A stretch of DNA of 64,000 nt from AP-15 sp963747735 (GCA_963747735.1 CAVVGE010000019.1:124001-188000), one strand, 5' to 3'; counted from the first letter of the stretch, positions 8,982 through 18,705 are shown. The notes: generated by a model not told the origin, from the sequence alone. A program made the numbers and translations.

Positions 8982-9478
8982 TACGGGGGCGCGCTTTATC
9001 GAGGGTTCGATCGTGCCCGAAACCGCCGGTCGTCCCGACTGTCGATTGCTGAAGATGCAGTCCCTATCCATGTGGCATGACCATTTGCTGCGGAAGCCGC
9101 GGGTAACGCGCCCGAAGGCGCTACCCGTCAAATTCTCGTCCAATTTGCACTATGCTGCGCGCTTTCGCAATACAACTTTCAAGAGAATGAGGCCGGCACA
9201 GGCTCATGAACCAGGTAAGCCATTGTCAACAAGGATAAATTCTCTGTTGTTAACCTTGAGTGTCAAGTTGGTTAACCTTAACTCCTGATTATTGACAAAT
9301 CGACGCCTTTCGCCCAGCTGCAACCAAACAACATTTGTTAATTGGGATAACCGGCGTGGCGCGGCTGATCTACACAGTTGCAATCCGGCCGAAGACGGAT
9401 AGGTTGGCGCCGCCTCAGCCATGATTTCCTAATAGCGCAGCAGCAACCACTTGGCCTCCCGGCGACGGACATTAGTGC
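8982..9478. promoter_or_regulatory. AT-rich regulatory region upstream of the polysaccharide locus, with a 9-bp direct repeat
   Basis: This 497-base divergent gap holds no gene I can support. Positions about 9225-9350 are markedly AT-rich. GTTAACCTT occurs at 9249-9257 and again at 9271-9279, exactly 22 bases apart (two helical turns) on one DNA face, as expected for a dimeric regulator site. TTGACA at 9292-9297 could be a -35 box for the rightward genes, though no convincing -10 follows. Confidence 0.4.
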
Positions 9479-10990
9479 ATGGTCAGCCATCTTGGCGACG
9501 TCGGTGTCGGCTCTGCCGAACGCCCGAGAACCTCCGAAAGGGCATTTCCGGACCAGAGCTGGTCTCGAATGAGCCGTCCGCGACGCCCCTATCGGCTCTC
9601 GCCGGCCGCGGTCGGCGTGGCGATGGGAACCGGCGACTTCGCGACCCTCTTGGGGACTGCCGGGGCAGCAGCGGCAGCGTACCGCAAGCTCGTCCCGGGA
9701 GCGCTCCCCGAGACCTGGATCGCACTGGCCCTGCTGGCTGCGATATTGTTCGTCGGCGGGTTCGAGCGCATCGGCGGCTATAAAATCACCAGAGCGTCGC
9801 TGTCGAAACCGCAGACCACGCACGTGCTCGCGGTATGGGCCTCCACCGCTTTATGCCTATTGCTGGTCGCGTTTCTTGGAAAGCAATCCGGGCGGGCCTG
9901 GACGTACGCATTGGTGATCGCGGCTCCTGCCGTATTGATCGCCAAAAACTATCTGTTGCAGATCGCGCTCGTCGGTTGGAGCCGACGCGGATATTTGACC
10001 CGCAACGTCGTGATCATAGGCGCAGAAGAAGAAAGTCAGCGGCTGATCGCGAAATTGCAGGCGTCCGGTGACAACTTCATCACGGTTCGAGGTTTCTTCG
10101 ATGACGAAGACAATCTCGAGCTGCCAAAGTCGATATGCGGCATTTCCGTGCTCGGCACGACCGACGATTTCTTACGGCTTGCACGCACCGCGCCAATCGA
10201 TGACGTGATCATAGCCTTGCCGCTGACCGACGCCAGCCGAATAAAGGAGCTGTGCGAGCGGACGAGGACACTGGCGCTCGATGTCCGCCTCAGCATGGAG
10301 CCTCTTGCCGAGCTTCTTCAAGCGCGCCGCACCAGCCATGTGGGCAATGTGCCCGTCCTGGAAGTCTCCGACCGGCCGCTCAAGCATTGGCGCCGGTCGC
10401 TCAAATGGATCGAGGACAAGACACTTTCAGCGGCCCTGCTTCTCGCATTGGGGCCGTTGATGGCCATCCTTTCGATATTGATCAAGCTCGACAGCGCTGG
10501 ACCAATTTTATTCGTGCAGAAGCGCTTTGGCTTCAACAATGAGGTAATCCATGTATTTAAATTTCGCACGATGCGGGTGGATCGCGGAGATCCCTCCGGT
10601 GCGCAGCGCACGGTGCAGGACGATCCGCGGGTCACTCGCCTGGGCCGCGTCTTGCGTCGCCTGAGCCTTGATGAGCTGCCGCAATTGATAAACGTGTTCC
10701 GCGGTGACATGTCGCTCGTCGGACCGCGTCCGCACGCAGTCCATATGAAGATCGGCAACCGCCTTTACGGCGAGGCGGTCGACAAATATCTTCACCGCCA
10801 TCGCGTCAAGCCAGGAATCACCGGCTTGGCTCAGGTCAACGGGCTGCGCGGCGAGGTGGACAGCATCGAAAAAGGCCGCGCTCGGGTGGCATACGACCTC
10901 TATTACATCGAGAATTGGTCGCTCTGGCTCGATCTGAAGATATTGGCGAAGACGATTGGTGTGGTCTCGTCCGGCGAAGGCGCATGGTGA
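9479..10990 (+). CDS. Polyprenyl-phosphate sugar-1-phosphate transferase (exopolysaccharide initiation)
   Basis: This membrane enzyme transfers a sugar-1-phosphate from a nucleotide sugar to undecaprenyl phosphate, the first step of repeat-unit assembly. The N-terminal half has several hydrophobic helices and a CoA-binding-like cytosolic domain (NVVIIGAEEESQRL). A re-entrant helix near residues 315-335 leads into the catalytic domain, which has FKFRTMRVD, DELPQLINVFRGDMS and LVGPRPH, hallmarks of the WbaP/WcaJ family. The length is 503 residues from ATG 9479. An internal ATG at 9569 gives a family-like start, and neither has a strong ribosome binding site. It is the first gene of the polysaccharide locus. 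Confidence 0.9.
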   Translation: MVSHLGDVGVGSAERPRTSERAFPDQSWSRMSRPRRPYRLSPAAVGVAMGTGDFATLLGTAGAAAAAYRKLVPGALPETWIALALLAAILFVGGFERIGGYKITRASLSKPQTTHVLAVWASTALCLLLVAFLGKQSGRAWTYALVIAAPAVLIAKNYLLQIALVGWSRRGYLTRNVVIIGAEEESQRLIAKLQASGDNFITVRGFFDDEDNLELPKSICGISVLGTTDDFLRLARTAPIDDVIIALPLTDASRIKELCERTRTLALDVRLSMEPLAELLQARRTSHVGNVPVLEVSDRPLKHWRRSLKWIEDKTLSAALLLALGPLMAILSILIKLDSAGPILFVQKRFGFNNEVIHVFKFRTMRVDRGDPSGAQRTVQDDPRVTRLGRVLRRLSLDELPQLINVFRGDMSLVGPRPHAVHMKIGNRLYGEAVDKYLHRHRVKPGITGLAQVNGLRGEVDSIEKGRARVAYDLYYIENWSLWLDLKILAKTIGVVSSGEGAW

Positions 10991-11025
10991 CGTATTTGCG
11001 CAGACCGTTGCGGCCATTGTCATCG

Positions 11026-11185
11026 ACGGTCGGGGTGGCGGCAGCTGGTTACGGCTGTTGGGGCCCAAATTTGGTGGCCGGCTTTGCCGAGAGGACAGGC
11101 GTACGCGTCGTTCCGGTCGAAGAGCTCGCTCCTGAGAAGCTGGCGCTGGTTTGGCGGCGCGTCGCCGAAAAGCCGCTGACCCGTG
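11026..11185 (+). pseudogene. Fragment of a Gfo/Idh-type oxidoreductase N-terminus
   Basis: About 53 codons read VGVAAAGYGCWGPNLVAGFA and continue to LAPEKLALVWRR. This matches the NAD-binding first strand and helix of Gfo/Idh/MocA sugar oxidoreductases, which typically read VGVIGYGYWGPNLVRNF. The rest of the roughly 340-residue enzyme is missing; the frame runs on as unrelated residues and stops at 11304. It lies in the 318-base gap between the sugar-phosphate transferase and the Wzc-like gene, so it is a deletion remnant. The intact Gfo/Idh gene at 16388-17425 is a different sequence. Confidence 0.65.
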
Positions 11186-11308
11186 CTGCAGAGCGGTCGC
11201 GCCGCTCGACTGAAGAAGTGCCGTATCGAAATCCTATGCTGGCTACCAGCGGCTCGCCTGCCGGCGGACCGGTCCGGGCCGCCATAAAGACGAGGGGCTA
11301 TTAAGCCA

Positions 11309-13549
11309 TTGCAGGACCAAAATCCCTCCGCGTCGATCGAGTACGATGAAGATATTACCGGCCCGCCAGCTCCGTCGGTAGACCTCCTTGCTCTCGTTAC
11401 AGCCGTGCTGCGACGCTGGAAGCTGATTACCGCGCTCACGCTCTGCACATTGGGTTCAGTATACGGCGTGCTGAAGCTCGTACCATCGCTATACACATCC
11501 ACGGTAGAGATACTAATCTTCGATCCGCAACAACAGATCGACACAGCGGTTCAGAAACCGATCTCCCCCTTCGTCGACGCCGTCAGCTACGATGCGATGA
11601 ACACCGAAATCAACATCATCAAGTCGAAATCGGTTGCATTGCGCGTCGCCCGGGAGCTCGGCCTTGAGAAAGACCCGGAGTTCCAATCCCACAACCGCCT
11701 CGCTGAATTGGCCGCATGGCTTGGCTTTACCCACCTAGGCCGGACGGGTAACAGCAATACCCAAGCCGTTGGCGACCAGCAAGAGGAGGACGCCACACGG
11801 CTGGACGAGGCGGCCGATACGTTGCGTGGGAGACTGCAGGTCTGGTCGCAATCGTATATCATGTCCATTTCTGCCGCATCGCAGGATCCGATCAAGGCGC
11901 AGCATCTGGCGTCGACCGTCGCCAACGACTATTTGGCGAGCCAGCGGGAAGCGCGACAAGAGGCGCTGCAGCGGGTGGCTACCTGGCTCAGGGGCCGTGT
12001 CGACGATCTGCATTCTCAAGTGCTGCAAACCGAGGCCTCGATAGAGAAATTGCGGGCCGAAAGCGGGCTCCGCGACAGCGGCCGCTACAATCTCAGCGAG
12101 CCGCAAATGCGTGAGCTCAACACCCAGCTTATGACCGTCCGCGCTGACGTCGAAAAGAAGCGTGCGGATCTCGAGCAAGCGCGTCGCGTGCTCGCGACCA
12201 ATCAAGGCGCCCAGAGTACGCTATCCGTGCCGAGCGATATCCAAAGCATACCGGAGCTGGCCGCTTCCGCTGAGCTCACGGCGCTGCGGCAAAAGCAGGT
12301 CGAATTGAATTGGCGCGCCACGGAACTCCAAAATAAGCTTGGCGAACATCACGTCCAGGTCATCAATATCCAAGCGCAGCTGGCCGGGGTCAACCAGCAG
12401 ATAAGGGCCGAGACGCAGCACGTCCTCGCAAACATGGAAAGCGCGTATAATATCTCTGTACGTCAGGAGCAAGCGCTTGAAGAAAACTTGAAGAATACCG
12501 CCGAGTCCGCTAACTCAGATGCTTCTGTCAAGCTACAGCAGCTCCGACGCGTCGCTGATGCAGACCGTAACCTTTACCAGAGCTACCTATCGCAATATAA
12601 TGACATTTCAGAGCGACGCACTTTACAGGACACAAGTAGGCGGATCATTTCACCGGCCACGTTGCCGAGGTCACCCAGCTGGCCCCGTCAGAAGCTATTT
12701 TACGCGGCTGGTGGGATATTGGGTCTCGGTGGCGGTTTGCTGCTCGCTCTCCTGTTGGAATATTTTCGATCTGGTATCAAGTCCAACGTCGAAGTCGAGC
12801 AAGCTTTCAGTCGACCGGTCCTCGGTATTATTCCCTTAGTGCAGCGTAGCAAATTCCGCGGAACTCTCGATGATCGGCTGTTATACAGCATGCTCGATCA
12901 GCCTCTCGAGGCGGTGCGCGCGATGCGGATCGGCCTCGAAATTTCAAGCGCGAACCCGAAAGTCGTATTAATTACCTCGGCGCTGCCCGCCGAAGGTAAG
13001 TCGACCGCGGCGATGTTGCTCGCGGCCTCCAGCGCCAGCTCAGGCAAAAAAACCATATTGCTCGGATGCGATTTGCACCAGCCGTCGACCGACGCGACAT
13101 TCCAACACAAGCGCTCGCCGGGTTTGTCCGAGCTGCTCCGCGGTGCCGCCGAGCTCACCGATGTAATCACCCAAGACCCAGCAACGAAGACTTATGTGAT
13201 CCCGGCCGGATCTACGGTGACAAATGCGGCCGACCTGCTGATGTCTCAGCGAATGCGAGATCTGATCACCGAGCTGCGGGGCGAGTTTGATTACATCGTG
13301 ATGGACGCGCCGCCTTTGTTGCCGGTCATCGATGCGCTGGCTCTCGCGACCGTCGCGGACAAGATCCTGGTGATCGTCGAGTGGGGCCAGACGCCGCGCG
13401 CCAGCATCTCCGAGGCGTTCAAGATTTTGCGGCCTGAGGCGCATCGTATCGCCGGCGTCGTGCTCAACAAGGTCGATCTCAATCAACTCCCAGGATACCG
13501 CGGCGCCTACCATTATCCTTACACAGGTAAGTACGTCGGCAACGCATGA
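11309..13549 (+). CDS. Wzc-type polysaccharide co-polymerase and bacterial tyrosine kinase
   Basis: This inner-membrane protein controls chain length and export of polysaccharide. An N-terminal Wzz domain starts with a helix at about 38-58. A long periplasmic coiled-coil region (about 180-450) follows, then a second membrane helix near 463-485. The cytosolic kinase has Walker A AEGKST (561-566), a variant Walker A' (LLGCDLHQP) and Walker B YIVMDAPPLLP. The tail is tyrosine-rich (GYRGAYHYPYTGKY), the autophosphorylation cluster of BY-kinases. The start is a TTG at 11309. No wza-like outer-membrane channel or phosphatase is in view. The gene is intact although its neighbours are eroded. Confidence 0.9.
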   Translation: MQDQNPSASIEYDEDITGPPAPSVDLLALVTAVLRRWKLITALTLCTLGSVYGVLKLVPSLYTSTVEILIFDPQQQIDTAVQKPISPFVDAVSYDAMNTEINIIKSKSVALRVARELGLEKDPEFQSHNRLAELAAWLGFTHLGRTGNSNTQAVGDQQEEDATRLDEAADTLRGRLQVWSQSYIMSISAASQDPIKAQHLASTVANDYLASQREARQEALQRVATWLRGRVDDLHSQVLQTEASIEKLRAESGLRDSGRYNLSEPQMRELNTQLMTVRADVEKKRADLEQARRVLATNQGAQSTLSVPSDIQSIPELAASAELTALRQKQVELNWRATELQNKLGEHHVQVINIQAQLAGVNQQIRAETQHVLANMESAYNISVRQEQALEENLKNTAESANSDASVKLQQLRRVADADRNLYQSYLSQYNDISERRTLQDTSRRIISPATLPRSPSWPRQKLFYAAGGILGLGGGLLLALLLEYFRSGIKSNVEVEQAFSRPVLGIIPLVQRSKFRGTLDDRLLYSMLDQPLEAVRAMRIGLEISSANPKVVLITSALPAEGKSTAAMLLAASSASSGKKTILLGCDLHQPSTDATFQHKRSPGLSELLRGAAELTDVITQDPATKTYVIPAGSTVTNAADLLMSQRMRDLITELRGEFDYIVMDAPPLLPVIDALALATVADKILVIVEWGQTPRASISEAFKILRPEAHRIAGVVLNKVDLNQLPGYRGAYHYPYTGKYVGNA

Positions 13550-13739
13550 AAGATCCAGCACGCTGGGGGCTGGCGCAATCAGAAGCCTCCATTCGGGGCA
13601 GGATTTGTGTGGCGATGTCAGATGGTGGGGATCCGCATTGTTGTGACGGGCCAGTGATCGCGCGCGATCGGCGACGGTGATGGCGAATTGATGGCGATAT
13701 CAATCCTTTTGGCTCGTGCCCGGGTCCCCCAGCGCTGCG

Positions 13740-14128
13740 GCTCCAGGTTGGGTCAAGATGAGCCGAATGCCCACAACGGCTATTACAATACGATGATGGA
13801 GATGGGGCGTGTCGGCTTTGTGCTCCTCATACTCTTCATCATCGCAACTCTCCACGCCACCGGGCGTGTCGCCGACCGCGATCCCAGGCGGGCGTGGCTC
13901 GTGCTTTCACTTGCGCTCTATATTATACTGTTCAATTTCTTGGAAAGCTTGTGGATGCGCGGCTTCGAATTTTTGTGGGTGGTGTTTGTTATCGTTGTCA
14001 CCGAAATCGGTCGACACGGGCGGGCTTTTCCGCTGAAAAGGGCGGCGGACAGGTCAAGGGGCCCGAGACCCGGCAGCCCTGGATTCTCGGCAGGCGCGCG
14101 GCCTCGGCCGCGCATTAGGCTCTCGTGA
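13740..14128 (+). pseudogene. C-terminal remnant of an O-antigen ligase/polymerase family protein
   Basis: The frame contains AHNGYYNTMMEMGRVGFVLL, the conserved His-containing loop after the large periplasmic domain of O-antigen ligase and Wzy-like proteins. Two or three hydrophobic helices follow, ending near residue 130. Family members have about 400 or more residues and 10-12 helices, so roughly the first three quarters are absent. The sequence just upstream (13552-13739) shows no related reading frame. The remnant overlaps the acyltransferase start by four bases. With it broken, no polymerase for the repeat unit is visible in this locus. Confidence 0.7.
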
Positions 14129-15429
14129 TCATGCCCTCGGAAATCGGTGCCGGCGCGGTCTATGAGCTCGAACGCGGGGGCATGCTTCCAGCCCCCGCGA
14201 CCCAGGTCTCGGCGACGGCCGGCGTGCAGCTCCTCAGCCCGCGGCCCAGCTTGCATGGCCACCTGCCGGTGCTGGATGGGGTGCGCGGCTTGGCCATCCT
14301 GATGGTTCTGCTGCTGCACTTTGTCGGCACCGTGCCGCCGAGCAACGGGGTCGAACGCGCCGTCGCCGGTGTGACCAACTACGGGTCCTACGGGGTCGAG
14401 CTGTTCTTCGTCCTGTCCGGCTTCCTTATCACCGGCATCCTCAACGACACTCGCAACGAGCCGCACTACTTTCGCAACTTCTACATGAGGCGATCCCTTC
14501 GCATCTTCCCGCTCTATTACGGGGTGCTGGCGGTCGTCTTCTTTGTGGCCCCGCTGATCCCGCTGCTGCGAGGGCCGACGCTGGACCACCTGGTGGACCG
14601 CCAAGCCTGGGCGTGGCTCTACGCCATCAACATCTACATCGCCAGGCAGGGGGCGTGGTCCTTCTCCTACCTCGACCACTTCTGGTCGCTCGCCATCGAA
14701 GAGCAGTTCTACCTGTTTTGGCCCCTGGTGGTCTTCGCGCTGGCGCGCCGGCCGCGGGCGCTCATCGTGGCGAGCCTGATTATTTCGCTGAGCGCCATGC
14801 TGGCCCGGCTGATCGGATCGCTGATCGGGCTAAGCTGGTGGACGACGTACACCCTCACCCCCTTCCGGCTCGATGGCCTGGCGCTCGGCGCCTTTCTCGC
14901 GGTAGCGGCCCGCCGGCCCGGGGGCCTGGAACGGCTGGCGCGGGCGCTGCCGCCGGTGGTGGTCGTGGCCGGAGGACTGCTGGCGCTCAGCTTCGTCTGG
15001 ACCCGCCTGGTGTCGCGCGAGGGGCTCGAGCTGGTCCTGCCGGTCCGGGCCTCGCTGATCCTGATGCTGCTGGCGTGCCTGCTGGTGTGGGCACTGATGG
15101 CGCCCGAACGATCGGCCACCTCACGCTTCTTCTGCAGCCGCTCCATGGTCTTCCTGGGCACCTACAGCTACGGTCTGTACGTCTACCATCACTTCATCTC
15201 GTATTATCTCACCAGCAACCGGACTGACCTGGAGCTGGCGCTCTGGCTCGGCTCTCATTCGGCGGCGGTGGCGCTGCAGGCCACGCTCGGCGCGTCCCTC
15301 TCGCTGGGATTGGCCTATCTGAGCTACGAGCTCTTCGAGAAGCGGTTTCTTCGGTTGAAGCGGCTGTTCGAGGCAGGCAAGGCGCCGGCGCCTGAGCGCC
15401 CGGCTGCGGCGAGCGCCGCCGGACCGTAG
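14125..15429 (+). CDS. Acyltransferase 3 family membrane protein (OafA/YrhL-like)
   Basis: This is a 434-residue integral membrane O-acyltransferase that probably decorates the polysaccharide with acetyl or similar groups. The N-terminal motif DGVRGLAILMVLLLHF (about residues 51-66) includes the family His. YMRRSLRIFPLYYG (the R-x-x-R-I-x-P motif) and FWSLAIEEQFYLFWP follow, both diagnostic. About ten helices are predicted. The start is GTG at 14125 overlapping the upstream remnant; the ATG two codons later is an alternative. The 3' end overlaps the convergent epimerase gene by 106 bases. Confidence 0.88.
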   Translation: MIMPSEIGAGAVYELERGGMLPAPATQVSATAGVQLLSPRPSLHGHLPVLDGVRGLAILMVLLLHFVGTVPPSNGVERAVAGVTNYGSYGVELFFVLSGFLITGILNDTRNEPHYFRNFYMRRSLRIFPLYYGVLAVVFFVAPLIPLLRGPTLDHLVDRQAWAWLYAINIYIARQGAWSFSYLDHFWSLAIEEQFYLFWPLVVFALARRPRALIVASLIISLSAMLARLIGSLIGLSWWTTYTLTPFRLDGLALGAFLAVAARRPGGLERLARALPPVVVVAGGLLALSFVWTRLVSREGLELVLPVRASLILMLLACLLVWALMAPERSATSRFFCSRSMVFLGTYSYGLYVYHHFISYYLTSNRTDLELALWLGSHSAAVALQATLGASLSLGLAYLSYELFEKRFLRLKRLFEAGKAPAPERPAAASAAGP

Positions 15430-16391
15430 CTCCGCGCCAGACACTGCTGGTAGTCGAACGGCGGGATCCAGTCCAAGGTTTCCCGCAGCCGGCGGTTCTC
15501 GAAACGGAGCGGCTTGAGCCGCGACTCGAGCCGACGCGGGATGAGGATGCTCGGCACCTTGCTGGCGCGTCTGAACACCGTGGCGTAGGCCAGCCGCGCC
15601 ATCGTGACGGCGAGCCGGTAGGGCACCGGCAGGCGCCAGCCCGGCCGGCCGCTGCCGTGCATGTAATCGGAGAGGTAGGTCCAGATGCGCTCGCCGGGGC
15701 CGTCAACCACGTTCAAGGTCTGGCCGCGAGCGCGCGCATCCGCCGCCGCCAGCGCGAAAACGTCGGCGCAGTTCTCCACATGGGTCATCGGTATCCGGGT
15801 CATCGGACCGATGACCAGGTGGTGCCGCCCGAACGGCTGGCCCAGAGCAGCCAGGTAGCCGTGATCGCGTCCCCAGATGAAGCCGGGCCGGAGCACGGTG
15901 AGGTCCCAGCCGTGCTCCTTGGCAAAGCGACGCGTCACCCGCTCTTGCCACCACTTGGAGATCGTATAGCCATCACGGGTGTAGACGTCCGGCGCCTGGT
16001 GCAGCGGCGAGCCTTCGTCCAGGGTCCGGCGGGTCGAGCTGTAGTCGTAGACCGAGAAGGTGCTGCACAGCACCAACCGTCGGCAGGCGCTGCCGGCCAT
16101 GGCGTCGAGCAGCCGCTCGGTGCCCGCCACGGTGCCTGCGAATTGCGCGTCCTCCCCGCCCGAGACTACGGCCGCCAGGTGGAGCAGCACGTCGACACCC
16201 TCGAAGGCGCGTTGGAGCTCGCGCGAGGTGCGCAGGTCGGCCCTGAAGACCTCCACCGAGGAGGGCCAAGCGAGCGCCTCCAGACACACGGCTGGGCGGA
16301 CCATGGCCCGGACCTCGATGCCTCGGGCAAGCAATGCGCCGACCACGTGCCGGCCGAGGAACCCATTGGCCCCGGTGACGAGCGCTCTCAT
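15324..16391 (-). CDS. NAD-dependent epimerase/dehydratase (extended SDR)
   Basis: This enzyme acts on a nucleotide sugar or related substrate. The Rossmann motif is TGANGFLGRHV at the N-terminus, the catalytic Ser lies in LCSTFSVYDYSS, and the Tyr-Lys pair is YTISK. The start is ATG at 16391 (MRALVTGANG), overlapping the upstream Gfo/Idh stop by four bases. The length is 355 residues. The last 30-odd residues are basic and Ser-rich and lie antisense to the acyltransferase 3' end, so the true C-terminus may have been altered by the convergent overlap. It is the last gene of a leftward polysaccharide operon. Confidence 0.85.
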   Translation of the reverse strand: MRALVTGANGFLGRHVVGALLARGIEVRAMVRPAVCLEALAWPSSVEVFRADLRTSRELQRAFEGVDVLLHLAAVVSGGEDAQFAGTVAGTERLLDAMAGSACRRLVLCSTFSVYDYSSTRRTLDEGSPLHQAPDVYTRDGYTISKWWQERVTRRFAKEHGWDLTVLRPGFIWGRDHGYLAALGQPFGRHHLVIGPMTRIPMTHVENCADVFALAAADARARGQTLNVVDGPGERIWTYLSDYMHGSGRPGWRLPVPYRLAVTMARLAYATVFRRASKVPSILIPRRLESRLKPLRFENRRLRETLDWIPPFDYQQCLARSYGPAALAAAGRSGAGALPASNSRFNRRNRFSKSS

Positions 16392-17425
16392 AGCCGCTCC
16401 TTGGGCTTGAGGGCCTCGACCATCCGATTGACCTCGAGGACGTGGCGCGCCGCGACCGGAGGCGCAGACCCGTCGGCCAGCGCCCGGTAGGTGCGGGCCA
16501 GAAGCTCCCATAGCCCTTCATAGGCCCCGGGGCCCTTGAACTTGCGGAGCAGCGTGGCCAGCGCGGCGCGGCGGATGGTCCTCCCCTCCTCAAGGGCGCT
16601 GAAGAACGGGCGCAGCGGCTTGGGGACATTGCGGGGCCCGTCGAAGGTGAGCCGAGTTTCCCACAAATTGGCGGTGGCTTGCATTCGCTCCCCATAGACC
16701 CGCAGCCAGAAGGCGTCCGGCTGCGAGCTGGCGCTGAAGCCGAGGGCAGCGGTGCCGCGCTCGGCGTCGAGCACGGCGCGGAACTCGTCGAACGGCAGCG
16801 GCGAGGGTTTGCGCTTGGCCCAGACCGTCTGCGCGCTCCGGTGCGGACCAACGAAGAGATGCGCCAGCGAGGCCAGATGCGGCAAGAAGTCGGCGATGGC
16901 GCCGCCGGCCAGGGTAAGCGCCGGGTGCGGCGAGTTGGGATCGGCGAACCCGTCCGGGCCGAGGATGTCGAGGCAGACGAGAACCTCGACATGGGTCACC
17001 GCCCCGAGCTCGCCGGACTCGATACGCCGCAGGATCTCCACCGAGGCATGGTTGAAGAGGTAGTTGTAGTCCTCGACGAGGTGGCGGCCGGCCTCCTCGG
17101 CGCGCCGGATCAGCGTCTCCAGCTCCTCGTAGGTCGAGGTGGCCGGCTTCTCGACGATGACATGGGCGCCGGCGGTGAGCGCATCCATGGCCAGCCCGAA
17201 GTGCGAGGTCGGGGGCGTGGTGATGTGGACTACGTCGGGTCGGACCATCTCCAGCATGGCCCGGTGGTCGGTGAACCAAGCGGGAATGCCGCACCTTTCG
17301 GCGGCAGCCTCCGCGGTGGCCGGTGAGAGGTCACAGATCGCGGCCAATTCGACGCCCGGCAGGGTCTCCAGGCAAGCGAGGTGCTGGCGCGCGATCTGCC
17401 CGGCCCCGATCAGCGCCGCCTTCAC
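16388..17425 (-). CDS. Gfo/Idh/MocA family oxidoreductase
   Basis: This is a 345-residue NAD(P)-dependent sugar oxidoreductase. The N-terminus VKAALIGAGQIARQHL is the dinucleotide fold. HVIVEKPATSTYEELETL contains the conserved E-K-P, and ADFLPHLASLAHLF carries a catalytic-type His. The start is GTG at 17425, overlapping the glycosyltransferase stop by four bases; the frame stays open upstream but reads as non-coding sequence. It probably supplies or modifies a nucleotide sugar for the adjacent glycosyltransferases. The exact substrate cannot be read from the sequence. Confidence 0.85.
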   Translation of the reverse strand: MKAALIGAGQIARQHLACLETLPGVELAAICDLSPATAEAAAERCGIPAWFTDHRAMLEMVRPDVVHITTPPTSHFGLAMDALTAGAHVIVEKPATSTYEELETLIRRAEEAGRHLVEDYNYLFNHASVEILRRIESGELGAVTHVEVLVCLDILGPDGFADPNSPHPALTLAGGAIADFLPHLASLAHLFVGPHRSAQTVWAKRKPSPLPFDEFRAVLDAERGTAALGFSASSQPDAFWLRVYGERMQATANLWETRLTFDGPRNVPKPLRPFFSALEEGRTIRRAALATLLRKFKGPGAYEGLWELLARTYRALADGSAPPVAARHVLEVNRMVEALKPKERL

Positions 17426-18664
17426 GAGGTATTCTCCAGTACCCGGCGGTAGAAGCCCTCCAGTGCCTGGGCTGCCCCGCTCCAAGCGTACCGCTCGACC
17501 GCCAGCCGCCTCGCCGATTGGCCGATGCGGGCGGCCAGGTCGGGCTCGGTCAGCAGGCGGCTCACCGCATCGGCAAAGCCTCCCGGTTCGTCCTCGATGA
17601 GAATATCTCGCCCGCGGACCGCCTCGATCCCTTCGGCGCCCAGCGCGGTCGAGACGACAGCCTTCCCCATCGCCATGGCCTCGACGATCTTGAGGCGGGT
17701 GCCGCCGCCCAGGCGCAGCGGCACCACCACCGCCGCAGCGGCCGCCAAGTGCGGCCGCAGGTCCGATACAAAGCCGGTCAGCTCGATTCGAGGCCCAGCC
17801 AACGCCAACAGCGACGGGGGCGGCCGGCCGCCAATGATTTTCCAACGCGCCTGAGGGTGCGCCGCGGCGATGCGCGGCCAGATGGTCCGGGCGAAGTGGG
17901 TCACGCCATCGATATTGGGGATGGTGGAAAGGAGCCCGAAATAGACCACCGTTCTGCCGTCCGGCGGCGGGTCGACGGGGCGCGGCTGGTAATGCTCGAC
18001 GTCTGCGGCGTTGGGAATTATCGCCGTGCGGACACCGGGCGCCTGGTCGAGCAGGCGCCGCTCGTCCGCCGCGCTGCACAGGTAGACCCCGTCGGCGTCG
18101 CGATAAGTGCCGAGCTCCTCACGCCGAAGCTTGCGCCAGTTCGCCCCCGCATAGAGGCGACGGCCCAGGCTTCCGCCGGCGCGGGCGAACTGCCGCGACA
18201 GGTCGTAGGCCATCTCGTGAGAATCCACGACGAGGGCCGGGAGCCGCTCGCCGGCCGGCGCCTGGCGCAGGTGGTAGTGGCCAAGATACGGGAACTCCAG
18301 GTTGACGACGTCGAACCGCCTGGCGCGCAATACCCGATCCAGGCTCCTGCTGCAATGTTGGCAGCGTGACCCGCAGCCGCTCGAAGCTCCGGGTCGAGGC
18401 CAGGGACCGGAGCTGCAGCAGCCGTTTGGTAAGGCCGTCCCGACCGTAGGGATTTGGAACCAGCACCACGTCGCGGCAGTAGGCCTGCATGGCCCGGCGG
18501 CACTCGTCGCTGTCGAACTCGTCGTCTACCAGCATCGCCGCCGTCACGTCGTGGCGTCGCGCGAGCTGGGTCATCAGCCCATGCATTCGCGCCTGGGCAC
18601 CAAACCGCGGAGGGCTGGCCGGCATCGGGGAGACCCAGAGGATATCAAGGCGCTGCGGGCTCAT
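17422..18664 (-). pseudogene. Glycosyltransferase family 4, interrupted by one frameshift
   Basis: Two overlapping frames make one GT-B glycosyltransferase of about 410 residues. The N-terminal part (from ATG 18664, MSPQRLDILWVSPMPASPP) carries the acceptor domain up to RLRVTLPTLQQ near 18350. The C-terminal part resumes one frame away as SLDRVLRARRFDVV and holds the donor domain: NLEFPYLGHYHLR, IIPNAADVEHYQP, FSG-like text YFGLLSTIPNIDG and the E-x-x-x-x-x-G-K motif EAMAMGKAVV. One extra base near 18347-18356 explains the shift. As written the gene is broken; a sequencing indel is possible. It overlaps the Gfo/Idh gene by four bases. Confidence 0.78.
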
Positions 18665-18705
18665 AAATCCGAAATCCTCGGCCGCCCGGCTCCGGCCGGC
18701 CGGGC

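Noticed and set aside
16388..17425. The intact Gfo/Idh gene as the source of the 11026-11185 fragment
   Set aside because: The N-terminal motifs differ (GAGQIARQHL versus GYGCWGPNL), so they are different subfamilies.
18340..18360. Programmed ribosomal frameshifting in the glycosyltransferase
   Set aside because: No slippery heptamer or downstream pseudoknot is apparent, and neighbouring genes carry similar random shifts.
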